Made by a program: the position numbers and the translations under genes. Below are positions 25,535-35,191 of a DNA stretch of 46,558 nt, in pieces. Source of the stretch: Gammaproteobacteria bacterium. GTDB lineage: Bacteria; Pseudomonadota; Gammaproteobacteria; JABDBA01. The stretch lies in contig JABDBA010000014.1 in NCBI GenBank assembly GCA_013288885.1, positions 1-46,558 on the forward strand, in the 5' to 3' direction. Numbering within the stretch: position 1 is the first letter of the stretch; each line of letters starts with the position of its first letter. The notes below the pieces were generated by a model. That model saw only the letters and a list, made by a program, of their open reading frames with translations, ran no database searches and was not told the DNA's origin.

Positions 25535-27400
25535 ATGTATCCATTAAAATTTGCAGGGAAACCTTTATCACCTAATGATCTTCTTCAAAAACTTGAGAAA
25601 AATACTCAATGTAGAGAAGCGTTGATAAATAAAGTGTTGCGGGATATTGATATTAATAATGATAAAAGTGCATTACCAAAAGTATTGAGAGATAGATTTA
25701 ATAATGTAAAAAGAGAAATAAAGGCCACTAACCTCGAAGCCAATTTAAAAGATTTCTTTAGCGAAATTAAAAATGGTCCTGATGAAAAACTCAAAATTGA
25801 ATTAGCAAATTATTTAATTGCAACTTTAAAAGGACTTCCCCTTGGTACATATAAAGTTGGCTTACCAGTAACTATCGATGAGAGCGGGAAAAATCTAAAA
25901 ATTGGATCAGAGGTAATTACATTTGGTGAAACCTACCAAACTGCTTTTACTCCTAAATTTTGCATCCAAAAACCAGGGGCAGATAAATGGGATTTATGTA
26001 CTAACAGGCAAACATTTGAACTCTTAGATCTAGTATTTTGGTCGGGTGATTTATTGTCTAAATTGTACGACCCGTTAAAACAGTTAACTGTTGATTCTGA
26101 TCCGGAATTAATTGCAATCAGAGAAAAACTTGCTGCTTTTCAAGGAAGTTCAACCAAATCTGTTACTATTAAAAAAGATGCTAAAAATGAAACTGTAGAT
26201 CCAAAAAAAGAATTTATAGAAAAAGAACTGCGAGGAATTTTAATTAAGGTTCTTTCTCTATCATCTTCAAACGAGGAAAAAACAGCAGAATTTAATAATA
26301 TGACAATTAGTGACCTGTTAGATTTACTAGGAGAAATAAATACTAAGAGCACCACCACATTCGAACAGATTAATTTAGCTAGAATATTACGCCCTGCTTT
26401 AGTTGTACTTGCCCCACATCTTAGAGAAGACATAGACCTAGAAACCATGATTAGAGCAATACAATTCCAAGCCGGAACCAAGCAATCACATTTTGCAAGC
26501 ATAAAAGAAACTTTGAGAACACATATCGAAAACTTTCTAATTGAAGTGAGGAACGATCCACAGGTTCAATCACTTTTACCAGTAGATTTACGTGATCCAG
26601 ATAATGTTAAAAAATTACCTCTCATCCAAATAATTGGTTTACTTGAACCAATACTCAAAAAAGAAAGTGAAATAAAAGATAAATTCAAACAAATTATTTT
26701 AAATATAAATCCTGACGCAATCAGTTTATTTCATGCAATGGCTATAACTTCAAGTGATTCCGAATTTACAAAATTAGACAAATCATTTTTTACGCAACTA
26801 TTTGAAACTTTATTAAAACAGGATGACCTCAGAAGTAAAGCTGAGGAAATTTTTTCAGGCAAACCTATAGTTGTGGGAGATAAACAAATTGTTGGCATTA
26901 AACTTCCCACTTATGCCAGTGCTTGCGATGATTTTAAATCAATATATAGTTCATTAGTCACTAAATTAGATATAACCCGTGTTCCTCAAAGAATGAAGGA
27001 CTTCAATGCAAAAATCGATGCTATCAATGGATCTGACAAAAGTAACGCTGTTAAACATCAAGAATTAGAGGATACAGCAATAGAGTTATATAAAGATATT
27101 TGTCAAAACAGAGTCGTCAAAGATAACAAACCCCTCAAACAACAAGGAATTTTCTATAAATCAGATGATGGTCCAATTGCCGGAATACTCAATGATTTAT
27201 TAGATAAGATTGCTAAACATTTTGCGCTAAGTTTTGAGGTTACTACTGATCTATATGGAAATAATAAACCAACTCCCATGGATGCCGACCCTATGAAGCG
27301 TGCAGCTATTCTAGAACTCCGAGGAACAGCGATAAAAGCGGCGGAAGTTGTGGTTACTTCTGCTCCGCTAAAATTAACAGCGGGTGCTGGGAAGCAGTAA
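25535..27400 (+). CDS. Uncharacterised 621-aa helical protein
   Basis: Not recognised. The ATG at 25535 has an AAGGGAG ribosome site 6 nt upstream. The protein is soluble and mostly helical, rich in Lys, Asp, Asn and Leu, with no signal peptide or transmembrane segment. Segments such as LIATLKGLPLGTYKVGLPVTIDESGKNLKIGSEVITFGETY look like a small beta domain near residues 90-135; the rest is leucine-rich helices, and the end is LKLTAGAGKQ. Codon use is clearly AT-rich compared with aroA or galU nearby. It is 160 nt after the 185-aa gene on the same strand; a CATAC...GTATG inverted repeat occurs in the gap. A secreted effector or a lineage-specific cytoplasmic protein are both possible. Confidence 0.72.
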   Translation: MYPLKFAGKPLSPNDLLQKLEKNTQCREALINKVLRDIDINNDKSALPKVLRDRFNNVKREIKATNLEANLKDFFSEIKNGPDEKLKIELANYLIATLKGLPLGTYKVGLPVTIDESGKNLKIGSEVITFGETYQTAFTPKFCIQKPGADKWDLCTNRQTFELLDLVFWSGDLLSKLYDPLKQLTVDSDPELIAIREKLAAFQGSSTKSVTIKKDAKNETVDPKKEFIEKELRGILIKVLSLSSSNEEKTAEFNNMTISDLLDLLGEINTKSTTTFEQINLARILRPALVVLAPHLREDIDLETMIRAIQFQAGTKQSHFASIKETLRTHIENFLIEVRNDPQVQSLLPVDLRDPDNVKKLPLIQIIGLLEPILKKESEIKDKFKQIILNINPDAISLFHAMAITSSDSEFTKLDKSFFTQLFETLLKQDDLRSKAEEIFSGKPIVVGDKQIVGIKLPTYASACDDFKSIYSSLVTKLDITRVPQRMKDFNAKIDAINGSDKSNAVKHQELEDTAIELYKDICQNRVVKDNKPLKQQGIFYKSDDGPIAGILNDLLDKIAKHFALSFEVTTDLYGNNKPTPMDADPMKRAAILELRGTAIKAAEVVVTSAPLKLTAGAGKQ

Positions 27401-27446
27401 TTCAATTAACTGACCTACATATTTACCCACGTTTATACGCCTGCTT

Positions 27447-28169
27447 TCACTGCACAAACAATTCCAAGCCACCATTTTCTAAATGTAGGATGCGATCCAT
27501 TTTATTGGCTAATGTTAGATCGTGGGTGACGATCACTAAGCTGGTGTTAAGTTCGTTATTTAAATCTAGCATCGATTGATAAACGCGTTCGGCGGTGCGG
27601 CTGTCTAGATTGCCGGTGGGTTCGTCGGCTAATACACAAACTGGATCAGTGACTAGAGCGCGCACAATTGCGGTGCGTTGACGTTCGCCACCAGAGAGTT
27701 CGCCAAGTTTGTGTTTATAGCGGTGTTCAAGCCCTACTTTGCTTAATAACGCTAAAGCTTTTTCTTGCGCTTCGGGTGGGGTAACACCGCGAATCAGTAA
27801 CGGAATACAAACATTTTCTAATACGGTAAATTCTGGCAACAGATGGTGAAACTGATACACGAAACCTAAATACTGGTTACGGATGTGGCTACGATCAGCA
27901 TCGGTTAATTGCGCCATATCATTACCGGCAATTAATACGCGACCACCCGTTGGTGTATCCAACCCGCCTAGAATATGCAGTAATGTGCTTTTACCAGCGC
28001 CCGAAGGCCCAACAATAGCAACACGTTCACCGCGTTGCACGGTGAGATTGACATTGCTGAGTACTTTCACTTCCGACGCGCCGTCATTAAATATTTTGGT
28101 GAGTTTGTAACAAGCAATCGCCGCAGTTGGTTTACCACTGCGGGTTTCTTTTGCAGAAATATTATTCAT
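27447..28169 (-). CDS. lolD: Lipoprotein-releasing ABC transporter ATP-binding protein
   Basis: A 240-aa ABC ATPase that powers extraction of outer-membrane lipoproteins from the inner membrane to LolA. Walker A is GPSGAGKST, the Q-loop region [16 protein letters not shown] is the LolD type, the signature is LSGGERQR, Walker B is [11 protein letters not shown], and the H-loop is VTHD. The start is the ATG at 28169 with GGAGG 9 nt upstream. It lies within the last 8 nt of the upstream lolC/E gene, so the pair is translationally coupled. A longer in-frame start at 28205 would reach further into lolC/E and lacks that site. Confidence 0.94.
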   Translation of the reverse strand: MNNISAKETRSGKPTAAIACYKLTKIFNDGASEVKVLSNVNLTVQRGERVAIVGPSGAGKSTLLHILGGLDTPTGGRVLIAGNDMAQLTDADRSHIRNQYLGFVYQFHHLLPEFTVLENVCIPLLIRGVTPPEAQEKALALLSKVGLEHRYKHKLGELSGGERQRTAIVRALVTDPVCVLADEPTGNLDSRTAERVYQSMLDLNNELNTSLVIVTHDLTLANKMDRILHLENGGLELFVQ

Positions 28170-29418
28170 AACGTAAAGCCTCCGCTGGTTGTGTGCGTGC
28201 AGCACGCCAAGCAGGATAAATAGTCGCCACTAAACTCATCACCAGTGCGGAAACACAAATACGCCAGACATCAGACCATAATAATTCTGACGGTAAATAA
28301 TCAACAAAATAAACACCGGATGCAAATAACTGCACATGAAACACATGTTCGATGCCATTAACAATTTCAGTAGCATTCCACGCCAAACAAACGCCACCGA
28401 TTAAACCTAATAGTGTGCCGATGACACCAATAATGGTCCCCTGCACCATAAAAATAGCTAAGATGGTAGAAGGTGTTGCGCCTAGGGTGCGTAAAATTGC
28501 AATATCGGATTGTTTATCAGTCACCACCATCACTAAGGTCGATACTAAATTAAATGCGGCGATTGCTACCAATAATAATAAAATTAAAAACATCATGGTT
28601 TTTTCTAATTGGATCGCATGAAAATACGGCCCATAATCATCGGTCCAATTTGACACTTGATACACCGGTGGCAATTGCTGTGCTAATTCGCTGGAGATAC
28701 GCGGCGCGGCATAAAAATCTTGTAATTTCAAACGTAAACCCGTTATGCCACTACCCATTTGGAAAAAAACCTGTGCATCTTTTAGATTGATAAATGCCAT
28801 GCTGCTATCAAAACCAAAACCGGTGCCGACTTTAAAAATTCCCACCACATTAAAACGTTTAAAACGTGGCATAACACCCATCGGCGTTACCGTAGCGGTC
28901 GGGATCATCATAGTAACTTTATCGCCGATCGACAAACCCAGGCTTAGCGCTAATTCTTGACCCACTACCACGCCAAACTGCCCGGGTTTTAACTCATCAA
29001 ACGAGCCTTGCACGATCTTGGTGGCAAGTGAGGAAACAGCGCTTTCACGATCAGGTAATACTCCGGTGATCACAGCGGGATGCGTGATGCCTGTATTGAC
29101 CAAAATCCCTTGACCACTGACAAAAGGCGCAGCGCCGACTACACCGGGGTGATGAACGACTTCGTCGCTTAACTTCTGCCACTGCTGCATCATGCCGCCC
29201 AGTGTGTTAATGGTGATCTGGTTTGCCATGCCGAACACGCGAATACGGATTTCTTGGTCGAAACCATTCATCACCGATAACACGGTAATAAGCACGGCAA
29301 CGCCAAGCGCTATACCAAGCATGGAGGTCAGCGAAATGAAGGAAATAAAGTGATTACGGCGTTTGGCGCGGGTGTAGCGCAGTCCAATATATAGTGCAAT
29401 AGGTCTAAACACGGTCAA
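28162..29418 (-). CDS. lolC: Lipoprotein-releasing ABC transporter permease (LolC/LolE family)
   Basis: A 418-aa permease: N-terminal helix ([30 protein letters not shown]), a large periplasmic MacB-like domain of about 200 residues, and three C-terminal helices of an FtsX domain ([64 protein letters not shown]). The N-terminus [19 protein letters not shown] is typical of LolC/LolE. Only one such gene accompanies lolD here, where E. coli has lolC-lolD-lolE. A single permease acting as a homodimer (LolF type) or a second copy elsewhere would both fit, so C versus E versus F is not settled. Confidence 0.92.
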   Translation of the reverse strand: MTVFRPIALYIGLRYTRAKRRNHFISFISLTSMLGIALGVAVLITVLSVMNGFDQEIRIRVFGMANQITINTLGGMMQQWQKLSDEVVHHPGVVGAAPFVSGQGILVNTGITHPAVITGVLPDRESAVSSLATKIVQGSFDELKPGQFGVVVGQELALSLGLSIGDKVTMMIPTATVTPMGVMPRFKRFNVVGIFKVGTGFGFDSSMAFINLKDAQVFFQMGSGITGLRLKLQDFYAAPRISSELAQQLPPVYQVSNWTDDYGPYFHAIQLEKTMMFLILLLLVAIAAFNLVSTLVMVVTDKQSDIAILRTLGATPSTILAIFMVQGTIIGVIGTLLGLIGGVCLAWNATEIVNGIEHVFHVQLFASGVYFVDYLPSELLWSDVWRICVSALVMSLVATIYPAWRAARTQPAEALRYE

Positions 29419-29475
29419 TTCTCAATATAGGTTGATAGTAATGGCGGCTAGCTTATAACAAATTGTTAAGTATTG

Positions 29476-29567
29476 GTAGGTCGGTTCAAGCGCAGCGGAA
29501 CCGACAGCGACGATTGTTATACGCCGGGATGTCGGATCCGTCGCTTGCGCTCCTTGATCCGACCTAC
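29476..29567. repeat. Paired REP-like palindromes (BIME-like unit)
   Basis: Two stem-loops side by side: GTCGGTTC...GAACCGAC around 29480-29505 and GTCGGATC...GATCCGAC around 29531-29563. The pair is enclosed by GTAGGTCGG (29476-29484) and its complement CCGACCTAC (29559-29567). The loops hold CAAGCGCAGCG and CGCTTGCGCTCC, which are also related in reverse. This matches bacterial interspersed mosaic elements in gene gaps. It lies between lolC/E and aroA. Confidence 0.75.
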
Positions 29568-29584
29568 TAAACTACGGCTACAAA

Positions 29585-29640
29585 TCCCCCCGCCTTGCAA
29601 AAACAGCAAGGCGACCCCCTTTTTCAAAGGGGGTAAACCA
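29585..29640. repeat. Composite palindrome before aroA
   Basis: A CGCCTTGC-AAAAACA-GCAAGGCG hairpin (about 29591-29613) flanked by C-runs, followed by CCCCC-TTTTTCAAA-GGGGG (29615-29633) and TAAACCA. The last part is the dispersed C-run/G-run repeat, and the GGGGGTAAACCA end is shared with the MITE-like element near 4809. Confidence 0.65.
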
Positions 29641-29651
29641 TAGGAATTTAA

Positions 29652-30959
29652 ATGCCCATTACATATCACGTAGAAAAGAGCGCTAAGCTTAGCGGAAACA
29701 TCCGTGTTGCGGGTGATAAGTCTATTTCACATCGCGCTATCATGTTGGGCGCGATCGCTGAGGGCATCACGCAGATCAATGGTTTTTTAACCGGGGCGGA
29801 TGCCTTAGCAACGTTAAACGCTTTTCGAGCTATGGGTGTGAAAATTGAAGGGCCCTCCGTTGATAATACTGTCATTGTTCATGGTGTGGGTAAACATGGG
29901 CTTAAAACGCCCACTTCCGCATTAGATTGCGGCAATTCCGGCACCAGTATGCGTTTGTTGGCGGGTTTATTATCCGGTCAAAATTTTGCGGCTGAACTGG
30001 TCGGCGATAGCAGTTTGAGCAAACGCCCGATGCGACGTGTGAGCGAACCGCTTAAACAAATGGGCGCACAAATCGAATTGACTACAAACGATTATCCGCC
30101 GGTGAAAATTTCGCCCACTAAAAAATTACATGGCATCAAATACGATATGCCGATCGCCAGTGCGCAAGTAAAATCCGCTTTATTGCTCGCTGGTTTATAT
30201 GCGAGTGGAACAACAACGGTTATTGAACCACACCCTACGCGTGATCATACTGAGCGAATGTTACAAGCATTGCAATATCCCATCAAAGTGCATGGCAATG
30301 AAATCACCTTAGAGGGATCATACTCATTAATCGGCACAATGTTACAAGTACCTGCCGATATTTCTTCCGCTGCATTTTTTATGGTTGCTGCTAGCATTGC
30401 GCCGGGTTCCAATATTTTGCTCACTGAAGTGGGCATTAACCCTACGCGCACTGGTGTTATTGATATTTTAAAACTAATGGGCGCAGATATTACTTTTGAA
30501 AATCAACGCACACTAGGTGCTGAACCCATCGCCGATATTCGTGTGCGTTATGCCAAGTTGCACGGCATTCACATCCCCGAAAAATTTGTGCCATTAGCGA
30601 TTGATGAATTCCCCGTTATTTTTATCGCCGCTGCTAATGCGGAAGGCGAAACAATTTTAACCGGCGCACAAGAATTACGCGTGAAAGAATCGGATCGTAT
30701 TCAAGTAATGGCCGATGGTTTAGCACTATTAGGAGTGGATGCAAAACCTTTGCCTGATGGCATGAAAATTCGCGGTGGCGCATATCACGGTGGCACAATC
30801 GAAAGCCACGGCGATCATCGTATTGCTATGGCATTTACCATCGCTGGCCTTACCGCACAAACACTGATTCAAATTAATAATTGTGATAATGTCGCCACCT
30901 CGTTCCCTAATTTTGTAGAATTAGCGCAGCATTGTGGGATAAGATGCAAACTGAAGTAA
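29652..30959 (+). CDS. aroA: 5-enolpyruvylshikimate-3-phosphate synthase
   Basis: A 435-aa EPSP synthase, the sixth step of the shikimate pathway (shikimate 3-phosphate plus phosphoenolpyruvate). Signatures: VAGDKSISHRAIMLGAIAEG near the N-terminus, LDCGNSGTSMRLLAGLL (about 92-108), LVGDSSLSKRPMRR, ASAQVKSALLLAGLYASG, and late RVKESDRIQVMADGL and DHRIAMAF. The SAQVKSA segment and overall form resemble class II (Bacillus/Agrobacterium-like) rather than E. coli AroA. The ATG at 29652 has AGGAAT upstream. It starts a plus-strand group with aguA and aguB, with a gap of 19 nt to aguA. Confidence 0.95.
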   Translation: MPITYHVEKSAKLSGNIRVAGDKSISHRAIMLGAIAEGITQINGFLTGADALATLNAFRAMGVKIEGPSVDNTVIVHGVGKHGLKTPTSALDCGNSGTSMRLLAGLLSGQNFAAELVGDSSLSKRPMRRVSEPLKQMGAQIELTTNDYPPVKISPTKKLHGIKYDMPIASAQVKSALLLAGLYASGTTTVIEPHPTRDHTERMLQALQYPIKVHGNEITLEGSYSLIGTMLQVPADISSAAFFMVAASIAPGSNILLTEVGINPTRTGVIDILKLMGADITFENQRTLGAEPIADIRVRYAKLHGIHIPEKFVPLAIDEFPVIFIAAANAEGETILTGAQELRVKESDRIQVMADGLALLGVDAKPLPDGMKIRGGAYHGGTIESHGDHRIAMAFTIAGLTAQTLIQINNCDNVATSFPNFVELAQHCGIRCKLK

Positions 30960-30978
30960 CATTTAGGAATTTCATCAT

Positions 30979-32016
30979 ATGCAAAACTATTATCTACCGC
31001 CCGAATGGGCACCACAAAGCGGCGTTATGTTGACATGGCCGCACGCAGATAGCGATTGGGCCCCGTTGCTGCAAGAAGTCGAACAAGTATTTGTAAATAT
31101 CGCAAAAAATATCGCACCGTATGAAAAAGTGTTGATAACCTGCTTCGACCAAGCACATTGCGAACATATCAGCCAACTGCTGCAAAATGCACATGTATCA
31201 CTCTCAGCGCTACAATTACACATTGCACCCTCTGATGATACTTGGGTGCGCGATCACGGCCCTATCACCGTGCTTGCGCAAAATCAACCACTACTGCTTA
31301 ATTTCAAATTTAACGCCTGGGGCGGAAAATACAGTGCTAATCGTGACGATCAAATCACCACCCTACTCCACCAACAAAAAGCGTTTGCTGCCACACCGAT
31401 TGAAACCATTAATTTAATCTTAGAAGGCGGCAGCATTGAAACCGACGGACAAGGCACATTACTCACTACCACGCGTTGCTTGCTCGCCGACACGCGTAAT
31501 AAAAATATCACCCGCGATGAATTATTAAAAACCTTACAACCCTTATTTGGCATCCAGCGCATTTTATGGCTAGAAAATGGCTATTTAGCGGGTGATGACA
31601 CCGACAGCCATATCGACACCCTCGCCCGCTTTACCGATGCGCATACCATTTGTTATGTGCAATGTGACGATCCCAATGACACACATTACCCTGCGCTCAA
31701 AACCATGGAACAAGAACTCAAAGCCTTCAAAGATTTTCAAGGCAATCCTTATCAACTGGTTCCACTGCCCTGGCCAAAATCAATCAATAATAAAGAAGGC
31801 AAGCGTTTACCCGCGACGTACGCTAATTTTTTAATCATTAATAATGCCGTGCTAGTTCCGGTGTATAATGATCAAGTGGATGAAAAAGCGCTGCAACAAA
31901 TACAACGCTGTTTCGCCGATCGAAAAATTATCGGCATTCGTTGCGAAACCTTAATCGAACAATTTGGTAGTTTGCATTGTGTCACCATGCAATTACCCGC
32001 AGGAGTTTTAGTATGA
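30979..32016 (+). CDS. aguA: Agmatine deiminase
   Basis: A 345-aa guanidino-modifying enzyme that hydrolyses agmatine to N-carbamoylputrescine and ammonia. Family signatures: YLPPEWAPQSGVMLTWPH at the N-terminus, APSDDTWVRDHGPI, FNAWGGKY, LEGGSIETDGQGTLLTT, a DDTDSHIDTLARF histidine motif, and the catalytic cysteine at 334 in GSLHCVTMQ. The length is slightly below the usual 365-370 aa but no motif is missing. The stop overlaps the aguB start (ATGA), so it is coupled to the next enzyme of the same pathway. Confidence 0.95.
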   Translation: MQNYYLPPEWAPQSGVMLTWPHADSDWAPLLQEVEQVFVNIAKNIAPYEKVLITCFDQAHCEHISQLLQNAHVSLSALQLHIAPSDDTWVRDHGPITVLAQNQPLLLNFKFNAWGGKYSANRDDQITTLLHQQKAFAATPIETINLILEGGSIETDGQGTLLTTTRCLLADTRNKNITRDELLKTLQPLFGIQRILWLENGYLAGDDTDSHIDTLARFTDAHTICYVQCDDPNDTHYPALKTMEQELKAFKDFQGNPYQLVPLPWPKSINNKEGKRLPATYANFLIINNAVLVPVYNDQVDEKALQQIQRCFADRKIIGIRCETLIEQFGSLHCVTMQLPAGVLV

Positions 32017-32894
32017 AACAGAAATTATGCGTAGGTCTAGTGCAACAACACGGTGATGCGAATCGTGAAAAAAGTTTGGCTGCAAGTATTGCCGGAATAC
32101 GTGCCGCTGCTAAACAAGGTGCGCAACTTATTTTATTGCAAGAATTACATGCCAGTTTATATTTTTGTCAAAGTGAAAATACGGCACATTTTGATTTAGC
32201 AGAAACTATCCCTGGCCCGACTACAGAGCAATTAAGTGCTTTAGCTAGCGAATTAAAAACTGTTATCGTTGGATCTGTTTTTGAAAAACGCGCGGCGGGG
32301 CTTTATCACAATACCGCAGTGGTGTTAGAAAAAGATGGCAGCATCGCCGGAAAATATCGCAAAATGCATATTCCCGATGACCCTAGTTTTTATGAAAAAT
32401 TTTATTTTACCCCGGGTGATTTAGGCTTCAAACCCATCGATACTTCGGTAGGTCGTTTAGGTGTTTTAGTGTGTTGGGATCAATGGTTCCCCGAAGCAGC
32501 GCGCCTCATGGCGCTGCAAGGTGCTGAATTATTATTGTATCCTACTGCCATTGGTTGGAGCCCGGAAGATAAAACCGATGAAAAAGAACGCCAACGTGAT
32601 GCCTGGGTTACTATCCAACGTGCCCATGCTATTGCCAATGGTCTTCCTGTCGTCGTGTGCAATCGCGTCGGTTTTGAAAGTGGCGACATCCATCGTGGCA
32701 TTGATTTTTGGGGTTCTAGCTTTATTGCAGGGCCACAGGGTGAGATCCTCGCCCAAGCCACACAAGATAAACCGCAAGTTTTAATCAGTGAAATTGATAT
32801 GGCGCGTTCCGAAGAAATACGTCGCATTTGGCCTTACCTTCGTGATCGCCGCATTGATGCATATGAGGGGTTGTTGCAGCGGTATTTGGATTAA
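32013..32894 (+). CDS. aguB: N-carbamoylputrescine amidase
   Basis: A 293-aa nitrilase-family amidohydrolase that converts N-carbamoylputrescine to putrescine, CO2 and ammonia. The catalytic triad is visible: Glu44 (LLQELHASLY), Lys117 (KYRKMHIPDDP) and Cys154 (VLVCWDQWFPEAARL). WSPEDKTDE and FWGSSFIAGPQGE are typical of AguB. The ATG at 32013 overlaps the aguA stop, and AGGAG lies upstream; a longer in-frame start at 31977 is unlikely. Together with aguA it gives a two-step route from agmatine to putrescine. No arginine decarboxylase is in the window. Confidence 0.95.
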   Translation: MKQKLCVGLVQQHGDANREKSLAASIAGIRAAAKQGAQLILLQELHASLYFCQSENTAHFDLAETIPGPTTEQLSALASELKTVIVGSVFEKRAAGLYHNTAVVLEKDGSIAGKYRKMHIPDDPSFYEKFYFTPGDLGFKPIDTSVGRLGVLVCWDQWFPEAARLMALQGAELLLYPTAIGWSPEDKTDEKERQRDAWVTIQRAHAIANGLPVVVCNRVGFESGDIHRGIDFWGSSFIAGPQGEILAQATQDKPQVLISEIDMARSEEIRRIWPYLRDRRIDAYEGLLQRYLD

Positions 32895-32960
32895 ATCCCC
32901 TAGCAAATAATGCGAAAATAAGCTATAAATAAAGAAAGCTCACTAACCTTTCGAGAAAAT

Positions 32961-33629
32961 ATGCGCGTACTACTCATTGAAGATGACGAACCATTAGGTG
33001 AAGGTGTCAAAGCTGGTCTTGCACAATATGGTCATGCGGTAGATTGGTTAAAAGATGGCACTTCTGCGCTAAAATTTCTTAAATCTGAAAAATTTGACAT
33101 CATCATATTGGATTGGAACCTCCCACGCATTTCAGGTTTAGCAGTTTTACAAGAAATGCGTGCTAATAATATTTCCACACCCGTGCTATTACTCACCGCG
33201 CGCGACTCCATCGAAGATCGTGTTAAAGGTTTAGATAGCGGCGCTGATGATTATCTAACAAAACCGTTTGATCTGGATGAATTAACAGCGCGTATCAGGG
33301 CCTTACAACGACGCTCAATGAACAATCGTGCAGCACCGATCATTAATTATCGCGAGGTAAAACTTGATCCTGCTTCTATGACGGTCACGGTTAAAGATGA
33401 ATTCGTTAATCTTTCGCGCCGCGAAATTTCATTGTTACAAAAATTATTAGAAAATATTGGCAACGTAGTCTCACGCGATGTGCTCACCCAATGTCTTTAT
33501 GGCTGGGGCGATGACATCGACAGCAATACCCTCGAAGTACATGTACATAATTTAAGGAAAAAATTAGGAATCAACTTTATTCGAACAATTCGTGGCGTTG
33601 GCTACATGGTCGAGAAAGAAGATCGATGA
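32961..33629 (+). CDS. OmpR/PhoB-family response regulator, PmrA/QseB-like
   Basis: A 222-aa two-component regulator. The receiver domain has Asp8/Asp9 (LLIEDDE), phospho-acceptor Asp51 (ILDWNLP), Thr79 and Lys101 (LTKPFD). The C-terminal winged helix shows VNLSRREISLLQKLLENIG, TLEVHVHNLRKKLG and IRTIRGVGYMV. The IRTIRGVGYM ending and the receiver sequence are of the PmrA/QseB branch. It is followed 7 nt later by its kinase. In Legionella and Coxiella a PmrA regulator of this branch controls Dot/Icm genes; whether this is that protein cannot be said from sequence alone. Confidence 0.92.
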   Translation: MRVLLIEDDEPLGEGVKAGLAQYGHAVDWLKDGTSALKFLKSEKFDIIILDWNLPRISGLAVLQEMRANNISTPVLLLTARDSIEDRVKGLDSGADDYLTKPFDLDELTARIRALQRRSMNNRAAPIINYREVKLDPASMTVTVKDEFVNLSRREISLLQKLLENIGNVVSRDVLTQCLYGWGDDIDSNTLEVHVHNLRKKLGINFIRTIRGVGYMVEKEDR

Positions 33630-33636
33630 GGATTTT

Positions 33637-35040
33637 ATGAACTCCTCCATCCTAAAATTTTTATTATTCAATCTTTTACTAGCGCTCACGATCACCACAA
33701 CGCTCACCGCCATCGGCAACTATTATCTTGATCAACAAGAAATACACAGCAATCTCGATAATCAACTCGGCCAAACGGCTTTTTTATTTAAAGGCCTAAC
33801 TGAAGACAGCATTAACGTCAGCAATTTAAAAGATATACAAAGCCGCTTAGATAAAATTTCTGATGAAGCCAAAGATTTCTTGAAAACAAAAAATGATACA
33901 CCAACTGAATTAAACTATGAAGGTAAATATCAATTTCAAGTGTGGGATAAACATAATAAATTATTACTACATTCAGCCGATGCCCCGATTAAACCTTTGT
34001 TTGGTACAGAAACAGGATTTGGCGATAAAAAAATCGATAACATTTCATGGCGCGTGTTCACTATTCGCGATACCCAGCATCAATTAACCTTTGCACTCGC
34101 CCAACATTATGATGTGCGCAATCATTTAACAGCAAGAATTACTCAAGATGATATTTATCTCATGCTGATAATTTACCCCATTTCAGGTCTTTTAATGTGG
34201 TTTATTATTAGCCGTGGTCTACGTAGCATAAAACGCGTAGCAAATGAAGTGGCGCAAAGAGCAGCGGATCATCTTGACCCGGTAGATAGCAAAGAAGTTC
34301 CTGTTGAAATGCAACCACTGATTATCGAACTGAATAAATTATTCTTGCGCCTTAAACAAGCATTTGAGCGCGAACAACGATTTGCTGCCGATGCTGCCCA
34401 TGAACTACGCACTCCCCTCGCCGCCTTAAGGACGCAAGCGCAAGTTGCACTTAAAGCCACTGATAGCACAGAGCGTCAAACCCATTTACAACATGTAGTC
34501 GCAGGCGTCGATCGTTGCACCCATGTAATTCAACAATTATTAACACTGTGCCGCATGACACCTGAAGCAATCACGTTAGAAGAACGCACAGCGGTTAATT
34601 TATCTAAACTAGCTGCTGAAGTAATTGCACAAATTGCCCCCATCGCTATTGATAAAAAAATAGATATCGAACTTATTGCAGAAGAGCCTGATTCTATCGT
34701 GATGGGAAATGCCACCGGCTTGCACGCTCTCATTCGTAACCTGGTTGATAATGCAATTCGTTACACACCCGAAAAAGGCAAAATCAAAGTCTATGTGAGC
34801 AACGAATTAGAACAGATATTATTGCGTGTGGTCGACACTGGCCCTGGCATCCCCGCTGAACTTCGCTCACGCGTGTTTGAACGCTTCTTTCGCGTGTTAG
34901 GCACTAACACCCAAGGCAGCGGCCTTGGCTTAGCCATCGTGCAGCAAATCGTTAAATTACATAATGGTCGAGTACGATTAAGCGTGCCCAGCAGCGGCAT
35001 TGGTCTTGAAGTGGAAGTGAGTTTGCCGAAGGTGGTTTAG
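33637..35040 (+). CDS. Membrane sensor histidine kinase, PmrB/QseC-like
   Basis: A 467-aa kinase starting at the ATG at 33637 with GAGGAT upstream; a longer start at 33592 would overlap the regulator gene. Transmembrane helix 1 is at about 7-27, a periplasmic sensor at about 30-170, and helix 2 at about 173-193 (YLMLIIYPISGLLMWFIIS). A HAMP-like linker leads to the H-box AADAAHELRTPLAALR with phospho-acceptor His255, then the N-box LIRNLVDNAIRYTP, G1 VVDTGPGIP, F-box FERFFR and G2 GSGLGLAIVQQIVKLHNG. All catalytic boxes are intact. The signal is unknown. It ends 185 nt before the giant TPR gene on the same strand. Confidence 0.93.
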   Translation: MNSSILKFLLFNLLLALTITTTLTAIGNYYLDQQEIHSNLDNQLGQTAFLFKGLTEDSINVSNLKDIQSRLDKISDEAKDFLKTKNDTPTELNYEGKYQFQVWDKHNKLLLHSADAPIKPLFGTETGFGDKKIDNISWRVFTIRDTQHQLTFALAQHYDVRNHLTARITQDDIYLMLIIYPISGLLMWFIISRGLRSIKRVANEVAQRAADHLDPVDSKEVPVEMQPLIIELNKLFLRLKQAFEREQRFAADAAHELRTPLAALRTQAQVALKATDSTERQTHLQHVVAGVDRCTHVIQQLLTLCRMTPEAITLEERTAVNLSKLAAEVIAQIAPIAIDKKIDIELIAEEPDSIVMGNATGLHALIRNLVDNAIRYTPEKGKIKVYVSNELEQILLRVVDTGPGIPAELRSRVFERFFRVLGTNTQGSGLGLAIVQQIVKLHNGRVRLSVPSSGIGLEVEVSLPKVV

Positions 35041-35178
35041 AGCTTAGTCGCTGTAATCATTTTGAACCTCTATAAATTTCTTATCTCTTAGTTCTAAAAA
35101 TCCTACATAAATTTATCAATTACAAAATAAATTTTTAGTTGGTGCATAATTATTGCATAATGGCGCGTCGATTGATTG

Positions 35179-35191
35179 TGGGAAATTCCCA
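35179..35191. promoter_or_regulatory. Palindrome upstream of the giant TPR gene
   Basis: TGGGAA-A-TTCCCA, 6-bp arms with a single-base centre, 35 nt before the ATG at 35226. Just upstream, GCATAAT occurs twice (35144-35150, 35155-35161), either of which could serve as a -10 region, though no good -35 is seen. The palindrome could be an operator; the regulator is unknown. Confidence 0.35.
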
